This document shows positions 7,677 to 15,108 of a stretch of 33,812 nt of DNA, piece by piece. The number at the start of each line of letters is the position of its first letter. The stretch's first letter is position 1. The notes beneath the pieces are model-generated. The model was not told the DNA's origin. It searched no databases and saw nothing but the letters and a program-made list of their open reading frames with translations. The stretch comes from an uncultured Pseudomonadota bacterium (GTDB lineage: Bacteria > Pseudomonadota > Gammaproteobacteria > Burkholderiales > CAIKXV01). Both the position numbers and the translations under genes were made by a program. The stretch lies in assembly GCA_903831455.1 (NCBI GenBank), contig CAIKXV010000185.1, positions 1-33,812 on the forward strand, given 5' to 3'.

Positions 7677-8684
7677 CTAGTCGGCCTTGGCGCCGGACTT
7701 TCGCACGACCTCGCCCCAGCGCTGCACTTCGGAGTCGATCAGCTTCTGGAAGTCGGCCGCGGAGCCGCCCATCGCCTCGATGCTCTGCTCGGCGAGCCGG
7801 GCCTGCATCTCGGGCATGGCCAGCATGCGGTTGGTCTCGGCGTTCACCCGCTCGACCACCGCACGGGGCTGCCCCCTGGGAGCGATGAGTCCGAACCAGG
7901 CATAGGACAGATAGCCCGGAAGGCCCGCCTCGGCCACCGTCGGCACGTCGGGCAGGATCGCGCTGCGGCGCGGGGTACCCACGGCGAGCGGGCGCAACTT
8001 GCCGGCCTTGATCTGCGGCACGTAGGGGGGCATGTTGTCGATCGCGATGTTGATGCCCGATCCGGTCAGCAGGTCGTTGAGCACCAGCGCGCTGCCCTTG
8101 AACGGCACGAAGTTGAGCGTGATGCCCGCCATCGTGTTGAACAGCTCGCCCGAGAGGTGCCCGGTGGTGCCCACGCCCGGGGCGCCGAAGGCCACCCGGC
8201 CGGGCGCGCTTCGCGCCGCCGCGATCAGTTCCTTGAGCGTGCGGTGCGGCGAGGAGGCATTGACCACGAACACGTTGGGCGTCTGCCCGACGGCCACCAC
8301 CGCCTCGAAATCCTTCGGATTCCACGCCAACTTCGAATAGAGCGTCGGGTTGATCGCCGACACCCCGGCGGTGGTCATCATCATCGTGTAGCCGTCCGGC
8401 ACCGCTCGCGCAGCCAGTTCGGCGCCGATGTTGCCGCCCGCACCGGGACGGTTGTCGATGATCACGGTCTGCCCCCAGCGCTCGGTGAGGTGGCTGCCCA
8501 CCATGCGCGCGAGGATGTCGGTGGTGCCGGCAGGCGGGAAGCCCACGATGAACCGGATCGAGCGCTGCGGGAACTCACCGCCCTTGCCCTGCGCAAGGGC
8601 GCCGGCGGGCAACAGCACGACGGGCAGCAGCGCAAGCGTCGCCGCGATGGGCCGCTTCGCGGCACGAAGGGATACCAGGGTCAT
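7677..8684 (-). CDS. Bug/TctC-family TTT substrate-binding receptor, receptor 7
   Basis: This 335-residue periplasmic receptor starts at the ATG at 8684, preceded by AAGGAGGAG at 5 bases. The signal peptide core is IAATLALLPVVLLPAGALAQ. The mature part begins EFPQRSIRFIVGFPPAGTTD, a more divergent first loop than receptors 3-5, and has NRPGAGGNIGAELAAR and PDGYTMMM. It is the first gene of a unit with the acyl-CoA dehydrogenase (9-base gap). It is divergent to the receptor at 8977 across a 292-base gap. Family is firm, ligand unknown. Confidence 0.95.
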   Translation of the reverse strand: MTLVSLRAAKRPIAATLALLPVVLLPAGALAQGKGGEFPQRSIRFIVGFPPAGTTDILARMVGSHLTERWGQTVIIDNRPGAGGNIGAELAARAVPDGYTMMMTTAGVSAINPTLYSKLAWNPKDFEAVVAVGQTPNVFVVNASSPHRTLKELIAAARSAPGRVAFGAPGVGTTGHLSGELFNTMAGITLNFVPFKGSALVLNDLLTGSGINIAIDNMPPYVPQIKAGKLRPLAVGTPRRSAILPDVPTVAEAGLPGYLSYAWFGLIAPRGQPRAVVERVNAETNRMLAMPEMQARLAEQSIEAMGGSAADFQKLIDSEVQRWGEVVRKSGAKAD

Positions 8685-8976
8685 GCGCGCTCCTCCTTGC
8701 TGGAATGGCGAGACCATCGCCGGCGCGGGATGGGTAGGGTCGATTTCATGGCCGCGTGCGAGCGCGGGTGATGACGACACCGCGGTCGCGGACAACCCCG
8801 CCGCCCGCGACCGGGGCAGTATAGCGGCGCCTCGCGTCGCCACGCGCGCCTCGCGCGGCGGCGCGCCGGGTAGACTCGTGCGCGGGTGATCGTCCGGTCG
8901 CGCGCGCAGCGATCGCCGCCCTGTCAGCCAGGCGTCGGGCATTGATCCGCGCCGGCCACCGGAGGAGAGTGTCGAC
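8685..8976. promoter_or_regulatory. Divergent promoter region between two receptor units
   Basis: This 292-base region serves receptor 7 (minus) and receptor 8 (plus). On the minus strand a good -10, TATACT, lies at 8823-8818, about 130 bases from the start codon; no good -35 is visible at 16-18 bases. On the plus strand TAGACT at 8871-8876 is a possible -10 about 100 bases before the ATG at 8977, again without a clear -35. Absence of -35 boxes could mean activator-dependent promoters. I see no small gene inside. Confidence 0.4.
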
Positions 8977-10005
8977 ATGTCCTGTTCATCCGTGCACGCC
9001 CCTGCGGGCGTCCGTCCGGCCAGCCGCCAGCGCCACCGGCGACGCGGCCTTGCGATGGCCGTGCCGGGCCTGCTTGCCCTGGCAGTCGCCCCATCGGCAT
9101 CGGCGCAGACATGGCCCGCCCGCCCGATCCGGCTGATCGTGCCGCTGGCGGCCAGCGGCACCGGCGACACGCTCGCGCGCGACGTAGCCCAGGCGATGGA
9201 ACCGCTGCTCGCGGTGCCGATCACCGTGGAGAACCGGGCAGGTGCCAACGGCATCCTCGGCATGGAACTGGTGGCCAAGGCGCCCGCCGACGGCTACACG
9301 CTGGTCATGGGCGGCGTGGGGCCGGTCGCCATCAACCCGTCGCTCTACCCGAAGCTGCCGTTCAACATCGAGCGCGACTTCAGCGCGATCGTGCAGGTCG
9401 CCGACACCACTTCCGTGCTCGTGGTGCCGGCGGCGCTGCCGGTGAAGACGCTGAAGGACCTGATCGCCCTCGCGAAGAAGCGACCCGGCGAGCTGTTCTA
9501 TTCCTCGTCGGGATCGGGCTCGACGCCCCACCTGAACGCGGCGCTGTTTGCCACGATGGCCGGCATCGAGATCCAGCACGTACCCTACAAGGGCTCCACT
9601 CCCGGACGCATGGCCCTGCTGGGCGGCGAGGTCTCGCTGATGGTCGACGGCCTGTTGCCCTCGCTGCCGTTCATCGAGTCCGGACGCTTCCGCGCATTGG
9701 GCATCACCTCGGCGGCCCGCTCGCCCGCGGCCCCGCAGATCGCGACCATCGCCGAGACCCTGCCCGGCTACCAGGCCGACATCTGGTACGGCCTGCTCGG
9801 GCCGGCGGGCACGCCGCGCGAGGTCGTGGACCGCATCAACGCCGCGGCCAACAAGGCGCTCGCCAGCCCCGAACTGCGCGCCCGCCTGGCCAGGCTGGGC
9901 GCGACCGTAGCCGGCGGCACGCCCGAGGCGTTCGCCAGGCACATCGCGCGCGAGATCCCCAAGTGGGCGAAGGTGGTGAAGGCCACCGGCGCGCGCATCG
10001 ACTAG
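8977..10005 (+). CDS. Bug/TctC-family TTT substrate-binding receptor, receptor 8
   Basis: This 342-residue periplasmic receptor is preceded by GGAGGAG at a suitable distance. A basic N-region of about 24 residues (RQRHRRRG) precedes the hydrophobic core (AMAVPGLLALAVAPSASAQ). The mature part begins TWPARPIRLIVPLAASGTGD, so the usual GAGG loop is replaced. PADGYTLVM and VPYKGSTPGRMALLGGE follow. It is the first gene of a plus-strand unit with the thiamine-diphosphate enzyme (116-base gap) and the TSUP membrane protein. It is the only one of the six receptors on this strand. Ligand unknown. Confidence 0.95.
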   Translation: MSCSSVHAPAGVRPASRQRHRRRGLAMAVPGLLALAVAPSASAQTWPARPIRLIVPLAASGTGDTLARDVAQAMEPLLAVPITVENRAGANGILGMELVAKAPADGYTLVMGGVGPVAINPSLYPKLPFNIERDFSAIVQVADTTSVLVVPAALPVKTLKDLIALAKKRPGELFYSSSGSGSTPHLNAALFATMAGIEIQHVPYKGSTPGRMALLGGEVSLMVDGLLPSLPFIESGRFRALGITSAARSPAAPQIATIAETLPGYQADIWYGLLGPAGTPREVVDRINAAANKALASPELRARLARLGATVAGGTPEAFARHIAREIPKWAKVVKATGARID

Positions 10006-10121
10006 CCGCGCACGGTCGGAGGCCGCCCGGGCGCCGCTGCGGGAATCCCCGGATGCGGGCACCATTGCGGCCTGGCCGTACGCAGATCGCATGCCGGCAC
10101 AGGCTTCCAGGGACACCGACC

Positions 10122-11810
10122 ATGACCGACCCCGCACTTCGCCCCCGCACCGGCGGACAGATTCTTGCTGACCAGTTGCGCATCCACGGCGTGGACATGG
10201 CCTTCGGCGTGCCCGGCGAGAGCTACCTCGCGCTGCTCGACGCGCTCCACGACCACCAGGACGCGATCCGTTTCGTGGTCTGCCGCCAGGAAGGCGGCGC
10301 GGCCAACATGGCCGACGCCTACGGCAAGCTCACCGGCCGCCCGGGCATCTGCATGGTCACCCGCGGCCCGGGGGCGACGAACGCGGCGATCGGCATCCAC
10401 ACCGCGTTCCAGGATTCCACGCCGATGATCGTGCTGATCGGGCAGGTCGCACGCGACTACGTCGACCGCGAGGCTTTCCAGGAAATGGATTTCCGGCGCT
10501 TCTTCGGCCCGTTCATGGCCAAGTGGACCGCCCAGATCGACTCAGCCGCGCGCATCCCGGAATACCTGAGCCACGCCTTCCACCTGGCCACGTCCGGGCG
10601 ACCGGGGCCGGTGGTGCTGGCGCTGCCCGAGGACATGCTGACCGAGACGGCAACCGTGCCCGACGCCCGGCACTGGCAACGGGTGCAGGCCAACCCCGGC
10701 GCCGCCGATCTCGAGCGGCTGCGCGGGTTGCTGGCCGCGGCCGAGCGGCCATTCGTGCTGCTGGGCGGCAGCGGCTGGACGGCGCAGGCCGTCGCCGACA
10801 TGGCCGCGTTCGCGCAGGCCTCGGGCCTGCCGGTCGGCTGCGCCTTCCGCTGCCAGGACCTTCATGACAACCGCCTGCCGACCTATGTCGGCGACGTCGG
10901 CGTGGGCATCAACCCGGCGCTGGCCGCACGCATCCGCGAAGCCGACCTGCTGCTGGCCATCGGCCCGCGGCTGGGCGAGATGGCCACGCAGGGCTACACG
11001 CTGCTCGACGTGCCGCGCATGAGCAAGACGCTGGTGCACGTGCACCAGGGGGCCGAGGAACTGGGCCGCGTCTACCAGGGCGACCTGCTGATCAACTCCG
11101 GCATGCCGGAGATGGCCGCCGCGTTGCGCGCGATGCCTGCGCTGCCGGCGACCGTGTCCGGGCGGTGGACGGCCTGGGCGGCCGCGGCGCGCGCCGACTA
11201 CCTGCAGACGCTCGAGCCGGTCACCCCTCCCGGGGACGTGAACCTCTCGCGGGTGCTGCGCACGTTGCGCACGCGACTGCCCGACGATGCGATCGTCACC
11301 AACGGGGCGGGCAACTACGCCGCGTGGCTGCACCGCTTCTTCGACTACCGCGGCTATCGCACCCAGCTCGCGCCCACCAGTGGTGCGATGGGCTACGGCG
11401 TGCCCTCGGCGGTGGCGGCGAAACTCGTGCACCCGGACCGCACCGTGGTGTCCTGGAACGGCGATGGCTGTTTCATGATGAATGGCCAGGAGATGGCCAC
11501 CGCCGCGCAGTACGGGCTGAAGATCCTGTTCTGCGTGGTCAACAACGGCATGTACGGCACGATCCGCATGCACCAGGAACGCGAATACCCGGCGCGGGTG
11601 TCGGGCACCGGGCTGCGCAACCCGGACTTCGCGATGCTCGCACGCGCCTACGGCGGCCACGGCGAGACGGTGCTGCACACCGAGGACTTCGCCGCGGCGC
11701 TCGAGCGCTGCCTCGCCTTCGACGGCCCGTCGCTGATCGAGCTGCGCACCGACCCCGAGGCGATCACCCCGCGCACCACGCTCAGTGCCCTGCGCAACGC
11801 GCGCCGCTAG
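10122..11810 (+). CDS. Thiamine-diphosphate-dependent enzyme, acetolactate-synthase-like
   Basis: This 562-residue cytoplasmic enzyme has the three-domain acetolactate synthase/2-oxoacid decarboxylase layout. The N-terminal pyrimidine-binding domain carries the activating Glu57 (CRQEGGAANMADAYG) and the REAFQEMD segment typical of acetolactate synthases. The central domain follows, and the C-terminal diphosphate-binding domain has the GDG...N motif at Gly447-Asp448-Gly449 and Asn474 (VVNNGMYG). The start at 10122 gives MTDPALRPRTGGQ; the ribosome site (AGGGAC) is modest, and the frame open upstream overlaps receptor 8 and is not used. No small regulatory subunit is adjacent, so a catabolic carboligase or decarboxylase is as likely as a biosynthetic IlvB. 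Its place between a receptor and an exporter-like protein suggests use on an imported oxoacid. Confidence 0.92.
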   Translation: MTDPALRPRTGGQILADQLRIHGVDMAFGVPGESYLALLDALHDHQDAIRFVVCRQEGGAANMADAYGKLTGRPGICMVTRGPGATNAAIGIHTAFQDSTPMIVLIGQVARDYVDREAFQEMDFRRFFGPFMAKWTAQIDSAARIPEYLSHAFHLATSGRPGPVVLALPEDMLTETATVPDARHWQRVQANPGAADLERLRGLLAAAERPFVLLGGSGWTAQAVADMAAFAQASGLPVGCAFRCQDLHDNRLPTYVGDVGVGINPALAARIREADLLLAIGPRLGEMATQGYTLLDVPRMSKTLVHVHQGAEELGRVYQGDLLINSGMPEMAAALRAMPALPATVSGRWTAWAAAARADYLQTLEPVTPPGDVNLSRVLRTLRTRLPDDAIVTNGAGNYAAWLHRFFDYRGYRTQLAPTSGAMGYGVPSAVAAKLVHPDRTVVSWNGDGCFMMNGQEMATAAQYGLKILFCVVNNGMYGTIRMHQEREYPARVSGTGLRNPDFAMLARAYGGHGETVLHTEDFAAALERCLAFDGPSLIELRTDPEAITPRTTLSALRNARR

Positions 11811-11824
11811 GGATCTTCGCGCCC

Positions 11825-12598
11825 GTGCTCGAACTGCTGCCCGACGCGGGCACGCTCGCCGTCTGCCTGCTGGTCGTCTTCATCCTCGCGTTCATGAAGG
11901 GGGCCTTCGGCGGCGGCCTGGCGGCACTGGGCATCCCGCTGCTGTCGCTCAAGCTCGACCCGGTCTCGGCCGGCGCGCTGATGGCGCCACTGTTCATCGT
12001 GATGGACATCATCGCGATCCGCTACTGGAAGCCCTCGACCTGGTCGCGCACCGAGCTGGCCTGGCTGCTGCCGCCGATGTTCGTCGGCACGGCCATCGGC
12101 TTCTGGCTGATGAGCCAGCTCAACCCGGGCTGGATCGCCGTGGCCATCGCCGTCGTCACGCTGGGCTTCTCCGCCCAGTGGTTCATCGGCGGCAGCCAGG
12201 TGGTGGTACGTCCGCGATCGCGCGCGCGCGCCACGCTGGCGGGCACCGTGTCGGGCGTGACCAGCATGATGGCCCACACCGGCGGGCCGCCGGTGGCGAT
12301 CTACATGCTGTCGCTGGGGCTCTCGAAGACCCTGTATGCGGGCACGATGAACATGTACTTCACCGTCGCCAACGCGGCGAAGGTCGGGCCCTGGCTGTTC
12401 CTCGCGAGCCCGGATGCGAAACTGTGGATGCTGGTGCTGCTCTGCAGCCTCGCCGCGCCGCCGGTGATCTGGCTGGGCTGGCGGCTGCACCAGCGGCTCG
12501 ACCAGCGCCAGCTCTACTCGCTGTGCTACGCGCTGCTGATCCTCGCCTCGCTCAAGCTGCTCTGGGACGGGCTGCACCAGCTGGGCGTCGTGGCCTGA
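11825..12598 (+). CDS. TauE/SafE (TSUP) family membrane transporter
   Basis: This is a 257-residue, very hydrophobic protein with about eight membrane segments in two repeats. The first repeat has MKGAFGGGLAALGIPLL near residues 24-40, the second GVTSMMAHTGGPPVAIYMLSLG. Both are the glycine/proline-rich cores of the TSUP (formerly DUF81) family, which includes sulfite and other organic-anion exporters. I chose the GTG at 11825 because it starts 14 bases after the upstream stop, AGGGAT precedes it, and the first membrane segment follows about 10 residues on; the first in-frame ATG would cut into that segment. It is co-transcribed with the thiamine-diphosphate enzyme. Transported anion unknown. 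Confidence 0.88.
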   Translation: MLELLPDAGTLAVCLLVVFILAFMKGAFGGGLAALGIPLLSLKLDPVSAGALMAPLFIVMDIIAIRYWKPSTWSRTELAWLLPPMFVGTAIGFWLMSQLNPGWIAVAIAVVTLGFSAQWFIGGSQVVVRPRSRARATLAGTVSGVTSMMAHTGGPPVAIYMLSLGLSKTLYAGTMNMYFTVANAAKVGPWLFLASPDAKLWMLVLLCSLAAPPVIWLGWRLHQRLDQRQLYSLCYALLILASLKLLWDGLHQLGVVA

Positions 12599-12915
12599 AG
12601 TCCGACCGCGCCGCGCCGCGTCTCCTCGCGCGGAAGCCCGCGGGCGGAATCGCCCCCGGCGCCCGGATCCGGGGCAAGGCGCGGCGTGGCCGGTCCGGAG
12701 CCCGCAAGGTGCGCCTGGGCCGGTCGGCCATGCCGTAACCGGATACCGCCCTCGGCGAAGGCGCGCCCGCGCGCTGGCTCGCGCCGGCACGCGGGGGCGC
12801 CGCGGGCGGCACCCGCGCATCCCCCAGCCGACAGGTCGCAGCCGACGCGCGCGCGGTCGTGCCCGGGTGCGGAACTTGCTCTGCCGATGTCGGTCATCCC
12901 GAACGGAGCATCGCC
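12599..12915. other. 317-base intergenic region, tandem hairpins, no gene
   Basis: No believable gene lies here. Just after the TSUP stop there are two adjacent inverted repeats: GGGCG-GAAT-CGCCC (12642-12655) and the perfect palindrome CCCGGATCCGGG (12662-12673), which can also pair as CCCCGG/CCGGGG (12654-12659 with 12669-12674). They may end the receptor 8-TSUP transcript, but no T-run follows. The promoter of the SDR gene should lie in the right half; I cannot assign hexamers with confidence. Confidence 0.35.
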
Positions 12916-13677
12916 ATGGCTGCAGCATCCACCGCGCTCGTGACCGGTGCCGGCATCGGCATCGGTCGCGCCACCGCGCTCGCCTTCGCGCGCGCCGGCT
13001 ACCACGTGGTCGTGACCGACATCCTGGAGGCCGAGGGCCGCGCGGTCTGCGCATCGATCCTCGCCGCAGGCGGCAGCGCCGAGTTCGCGACGATGGACGT
13101 GCGCTCGACGGTGCGCGTGGACGAGGTCGTCTCCCGGGTCGTCGCCGAGCGCGGCGTGATCGATGCGCTCGTGCTCAACGCGGGCATCGCCCACAAGGTA
13201 CCGCTCGCTCGACTGGACGACGAGCGCTGGGACCACACGGTCGACATCGACCTCAAGGGCATGTTCCGCGTCGCGCGTGCGGCACTGCCGGCGATGCGCG
13301 CCCGGCGCTGCGGGGCGATCGTCTGCCTCACCTCGCTGATGGGCGTGGCATGGGGATGGTCCGAGCATGTCCACTACTCCGCGGCGAAATCCGGCGTCAT
13401 CGGCCTGATGCGCGGCCTGGCCGCCGAGGTCGCCCCCGACGGCGTGCGCGTGAACGCGGTCTCCCCGGGCTACGTGCGTACCGCGCAACTGCTGTCCGCC
13501 GAGCACTCGCTGGGCCCGGACGGCGTGGAGCAGGCGGCCGCGCGCGTGCCGCTGGGCCGGGTCGGCGAACCCGACGACATCGCCGACGTGATCCTGTTCC
13601 TCGCCTCGCGCCAGGCGCGCTACGTCACGGGGCAGGTCGTCGTGGCCGACGGCGGGCTCGCAATCAGCCCGCAGTAA
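12916..13677 (+). CDS. SDR-family NAD(P)-dependent oxidoreductase
   Basis: This 253-residue classical short-chain dehydrogenase/reductase has a nucleotide-binding TGAGIGIG at residues 10-17 and Asp35 after the second strand (favouring NAD(H)). It also has NAG at 88-90, catalytic Ser140, Tyr154 and Lys158 (HYSAAK), and SPGYVRT after the active site. The position of the usual catalytic Asn (NLxG) reads Asp112 in DIDLKGMF, so the fourth tetrad residue appears replaced. I chose the ATG at 12916 (GGAG 8 bases upstream) over an in-frame GTG at 12859, whose extra 19 residues match nothing. It likely oxidises or reduces an alcohol/ketone. It lies upstream of an ABC importer but is separated from it by 183 bases with hairpins, so co-transcription is uncertain. 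Confidence 0.92.
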   Translation: MAAASTALVTGAGIGIGRATALAFARAGYHVVVTDILEAEGRAVCASILAAGGSAEFATMDVRSTVRVDEVVSRVVAERGVIDALVLNAGIAHKVPLARLDDERWDHTVDIDLKGMFRVARAALPAMRARRCGAIVCLTSLMGVAWGWSEHVHYSAAKSGVIGLMRGLAAEVAPDGVRVNAVSPGYVRTAQLLSAEHSLGPDGVEQAAARVPLGRVGEPDDIADVILFLASRQARYVTGQVVVADGGLAISPQ

Positions 13678-13700
13678 CGCGCGCGCAGCGTGCACCGGAT

Positions 13701-13750
13701 CGGGGCGCCGGCTCGCCCCGGATGCGCCGCCAGGAGGCGTCCGGAACGCC
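13701..13750 (+). terminator. Tandem hairpins downstream of SDR gene
   Basis: CGGGGCG-CCGGCT-CGCCCCG (13701-13720) is a perfect 7-bp all-GC stem with a 6-base loop. GGCGT-CCGGA-ACGCC (13736-13750) is a second 5-bp stem. They lie 23 bases after the SDR stop. No T-run follows, so termination would not be the classical intrinsic kind; they may instead stabilise an RNA end. Confidence 0.35.
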
Positions 13751-13860
13751 CCACCGGCGGAAATGCCATGGCACGGACATTGCGTGCGTCGACGGCCGGT
13801 CAAACACGCCGCCCATCCAACAGGCTCCGCGCCCGTCGCGAACCCCACCAGGAGATCCCC

Positions 13861-15036
13861 ATGAGGTTTCAGTCCATCCACGCACTGCTGGGCTCGGCAG
13901 GCCTGGCTCTCGCCCTCGGGGCGATGCCGGCGTTCGCCAACAAGCCGTGCATCGGGGCCTCGCTCCCGATCACCGGCCCGACGGCCTGGGCCGCCGATTC
14001 GATCCGCATGGGCGCGGAGGTCGCCATCGCCGAGATCAACGCGAAGGGCGGCGTGCTGGGCCAGCGCCTGAGCTTCGTCGCCTACGACGACGCCGGGCAG
14101 CCGCCGCGCGGCGTCGACAACGCCCGCCGCATCGCCGAGTCCGACGGCTGCATCGCGATGTTCGGGGGCTGGCACTCCGGGGTCGCGCTCGCCGTGGTGG
14201 AGCCTGTCCACGACGCACGCATCCCGTACATCGCGGTGATCTCGGCAGGCACCCGCATCACCGAGAACGACCGCAAGCCCAACTACATGTTCCGGGTGTC
14301 GATGTTCGACCGCTGGCAGGCGCTGGCGCTGGTGCGCAAGAGCAAGGAGGTCACGAAGACCGGCAACATCGGCGTTCTCTACGAGGACACCGGCTGGGGC
14401 CAGGGCGCCGTGCCGGACCTCAAGGCCAGCGCCAGCGCAGAGGGCGCGAAAGTCGTCGGCTACGAGGTCTTCAAGTGGGACGACCGCGACATGACGGCCC
14501 AGCTGATCCGCCTGCGCGACGCCGGCGTGGACACGATCATCCTCTACTCGCGCGACCTGGAGGCCAACCAGATCCTGCGCTCGATGCAGCGGATCAACTA
14601 CACGGCGCGCATCGTCTCGGCCTGGGGGAACACGGGCACGCTGGGCGAGCTGGCCGGCCCGCTCGCCAACGGGATGATCGTGCTGCAGACCTTCACCTGG
14701 ATGGGCAACCTCCAGCCGCGCCAGAAGCAGGTGCTCGACTCGATCATGAGCCGCTACAAGCTCAAGTCGCCCGAGGACATCAAGCACGGCTCGGGTGCCG
14801 CCAACGCGTACGACGCGGTCTACATCCTCGCCGAAGCCATCCGGACGGCGGGCGCCTATGACCGCACCCGCGTGCGCGACGCGATGTACAAGGTCTCGCA
14901 CCAGGGCATCGTGCAGCGCTACGCGCCGGCCTTCACGCCGGAGCGCCACAACGCGATCCTGCCGGAGAACTACGTCTGGACCGCATGGCACAACGGCCGC
15001 ATCCTGCCGATCGCCCAGACGCCGTACGGCAAGTAA
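13861..15036 (+). CDS. ABC transporter substrate-binding protein, branched-chain amino acid/amide (HAAT) type
   Basis: This 391-residue periplasmic binding protein has a signal peptide (core LLGSAGLALALGAMPAFA) cleaved near residue 26. The mature protein is of the Leu/Ile/Val-binding type: NKPCIGASLPITGPTAW, then RMGAEVAIAEINAKGGVLG and DDAGQPP, and a C-terminal SGAANAYDAVYILAEAI segment. The start at 13861 has AGGAGAT 5-6 bases before it; the frame is open further upstream but without a ribosome site. It is the first gene of the importer that continues with livH, the livM-livG fusion and livF. The family binds amino acids, amides, urea or aromatic acids; the ligand here cannot be fixed by eye. 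Confidence 0.93.
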   Translation: MRFQSIHALLGSAGLALALGAMPAFANKPCIGASLPITGPTAWAADSIRMGAEVAIAEINAKGGVLGQRLSFVAYDDAGQPPRGVDNARRIAESDGCIAMFGGWHSGVALAVVEPVHDARIPYIAVISAGTRITENDRKPNYMFRVSMFDRWQALALVRKSKEVTKTGNIGVLYEDTGWGQGAVPDLKASASAEGAKVVGYEVFKWDDRDMTAQLIRLRDAGVDTIILYSRDLEANQILRSMQRINYTARIVSAWGNTGTLGELAGPLANGMIVLQTFTWMGNLQPRQKQVLDSIMSRYKLKSPEDIKHGSGAANAYDAVYILAEAIRTAGAYDRTRVRDAMYKVSHQGIVQRYAPAFTPERHNAILPENYVWTAWHNGRILPIAQTPYGK

Positions 15037-15076
15037 GCGTTCCCGGCGCTCGCCCCGCGCGTCGTCCGGCCTCGCC

Positions 15077-15101
15077 GGGCGCCGCGCGGCCCGCCGCGCC
15101 C
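15077..15101 (+). other. Intercistronic hairpin between binding protein and permease
   Basis: GGGCGC (15077-15082) and GCGCCC (15096-15101) form a perfect 6-bp stem with a 13-base GC-rich loop, 8 bases before the livH start. Such hairpins between a binding protein gene and its membrane genes often lower downstream expression relative to the binding protein. No T-run follows, so it is read as a processing or attenuation element rather than a terminator. The function is inferred. Confidence 0.35.
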
Positions 15102-15108
15102 ACTCGCC

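Noticed and set aside
10122-11810. Sulfoacetaldehyde acetyltransferase (Xsc), suggested by the neighbouring TauE-type protein
   Set aside because: The N-terminal region reads like acetolactate synthases (FGVPGESYLALLDAL, REAFQEMD) rather than the Xsc pattern as I recall it. No other taurine or sulfonate genes are present.
11165-11824. A longer TSUP gene beginning inside the thiamine enzyme gene
   Set aside because: The extra 220 codons overlap the enzyme in another frame and are Arg-rich without any motif. The GTG at 11825 gives a normal-length TSUP protein.
12780-12860. GC-alternating runs (GCGCGC) that could be read as repeats or Z-DNA elements
   Set aside because: Such runs recur throughout this GC-rich window and show no regular unit or symmetry beyond composition.
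13861-15036. Assigning the binding protein to urea or leucine specifically
   Set aside because: The fold and family are clear, but the ligand pocket residues cannot be matched by eye, and no urease or amino acid genes adjoin.
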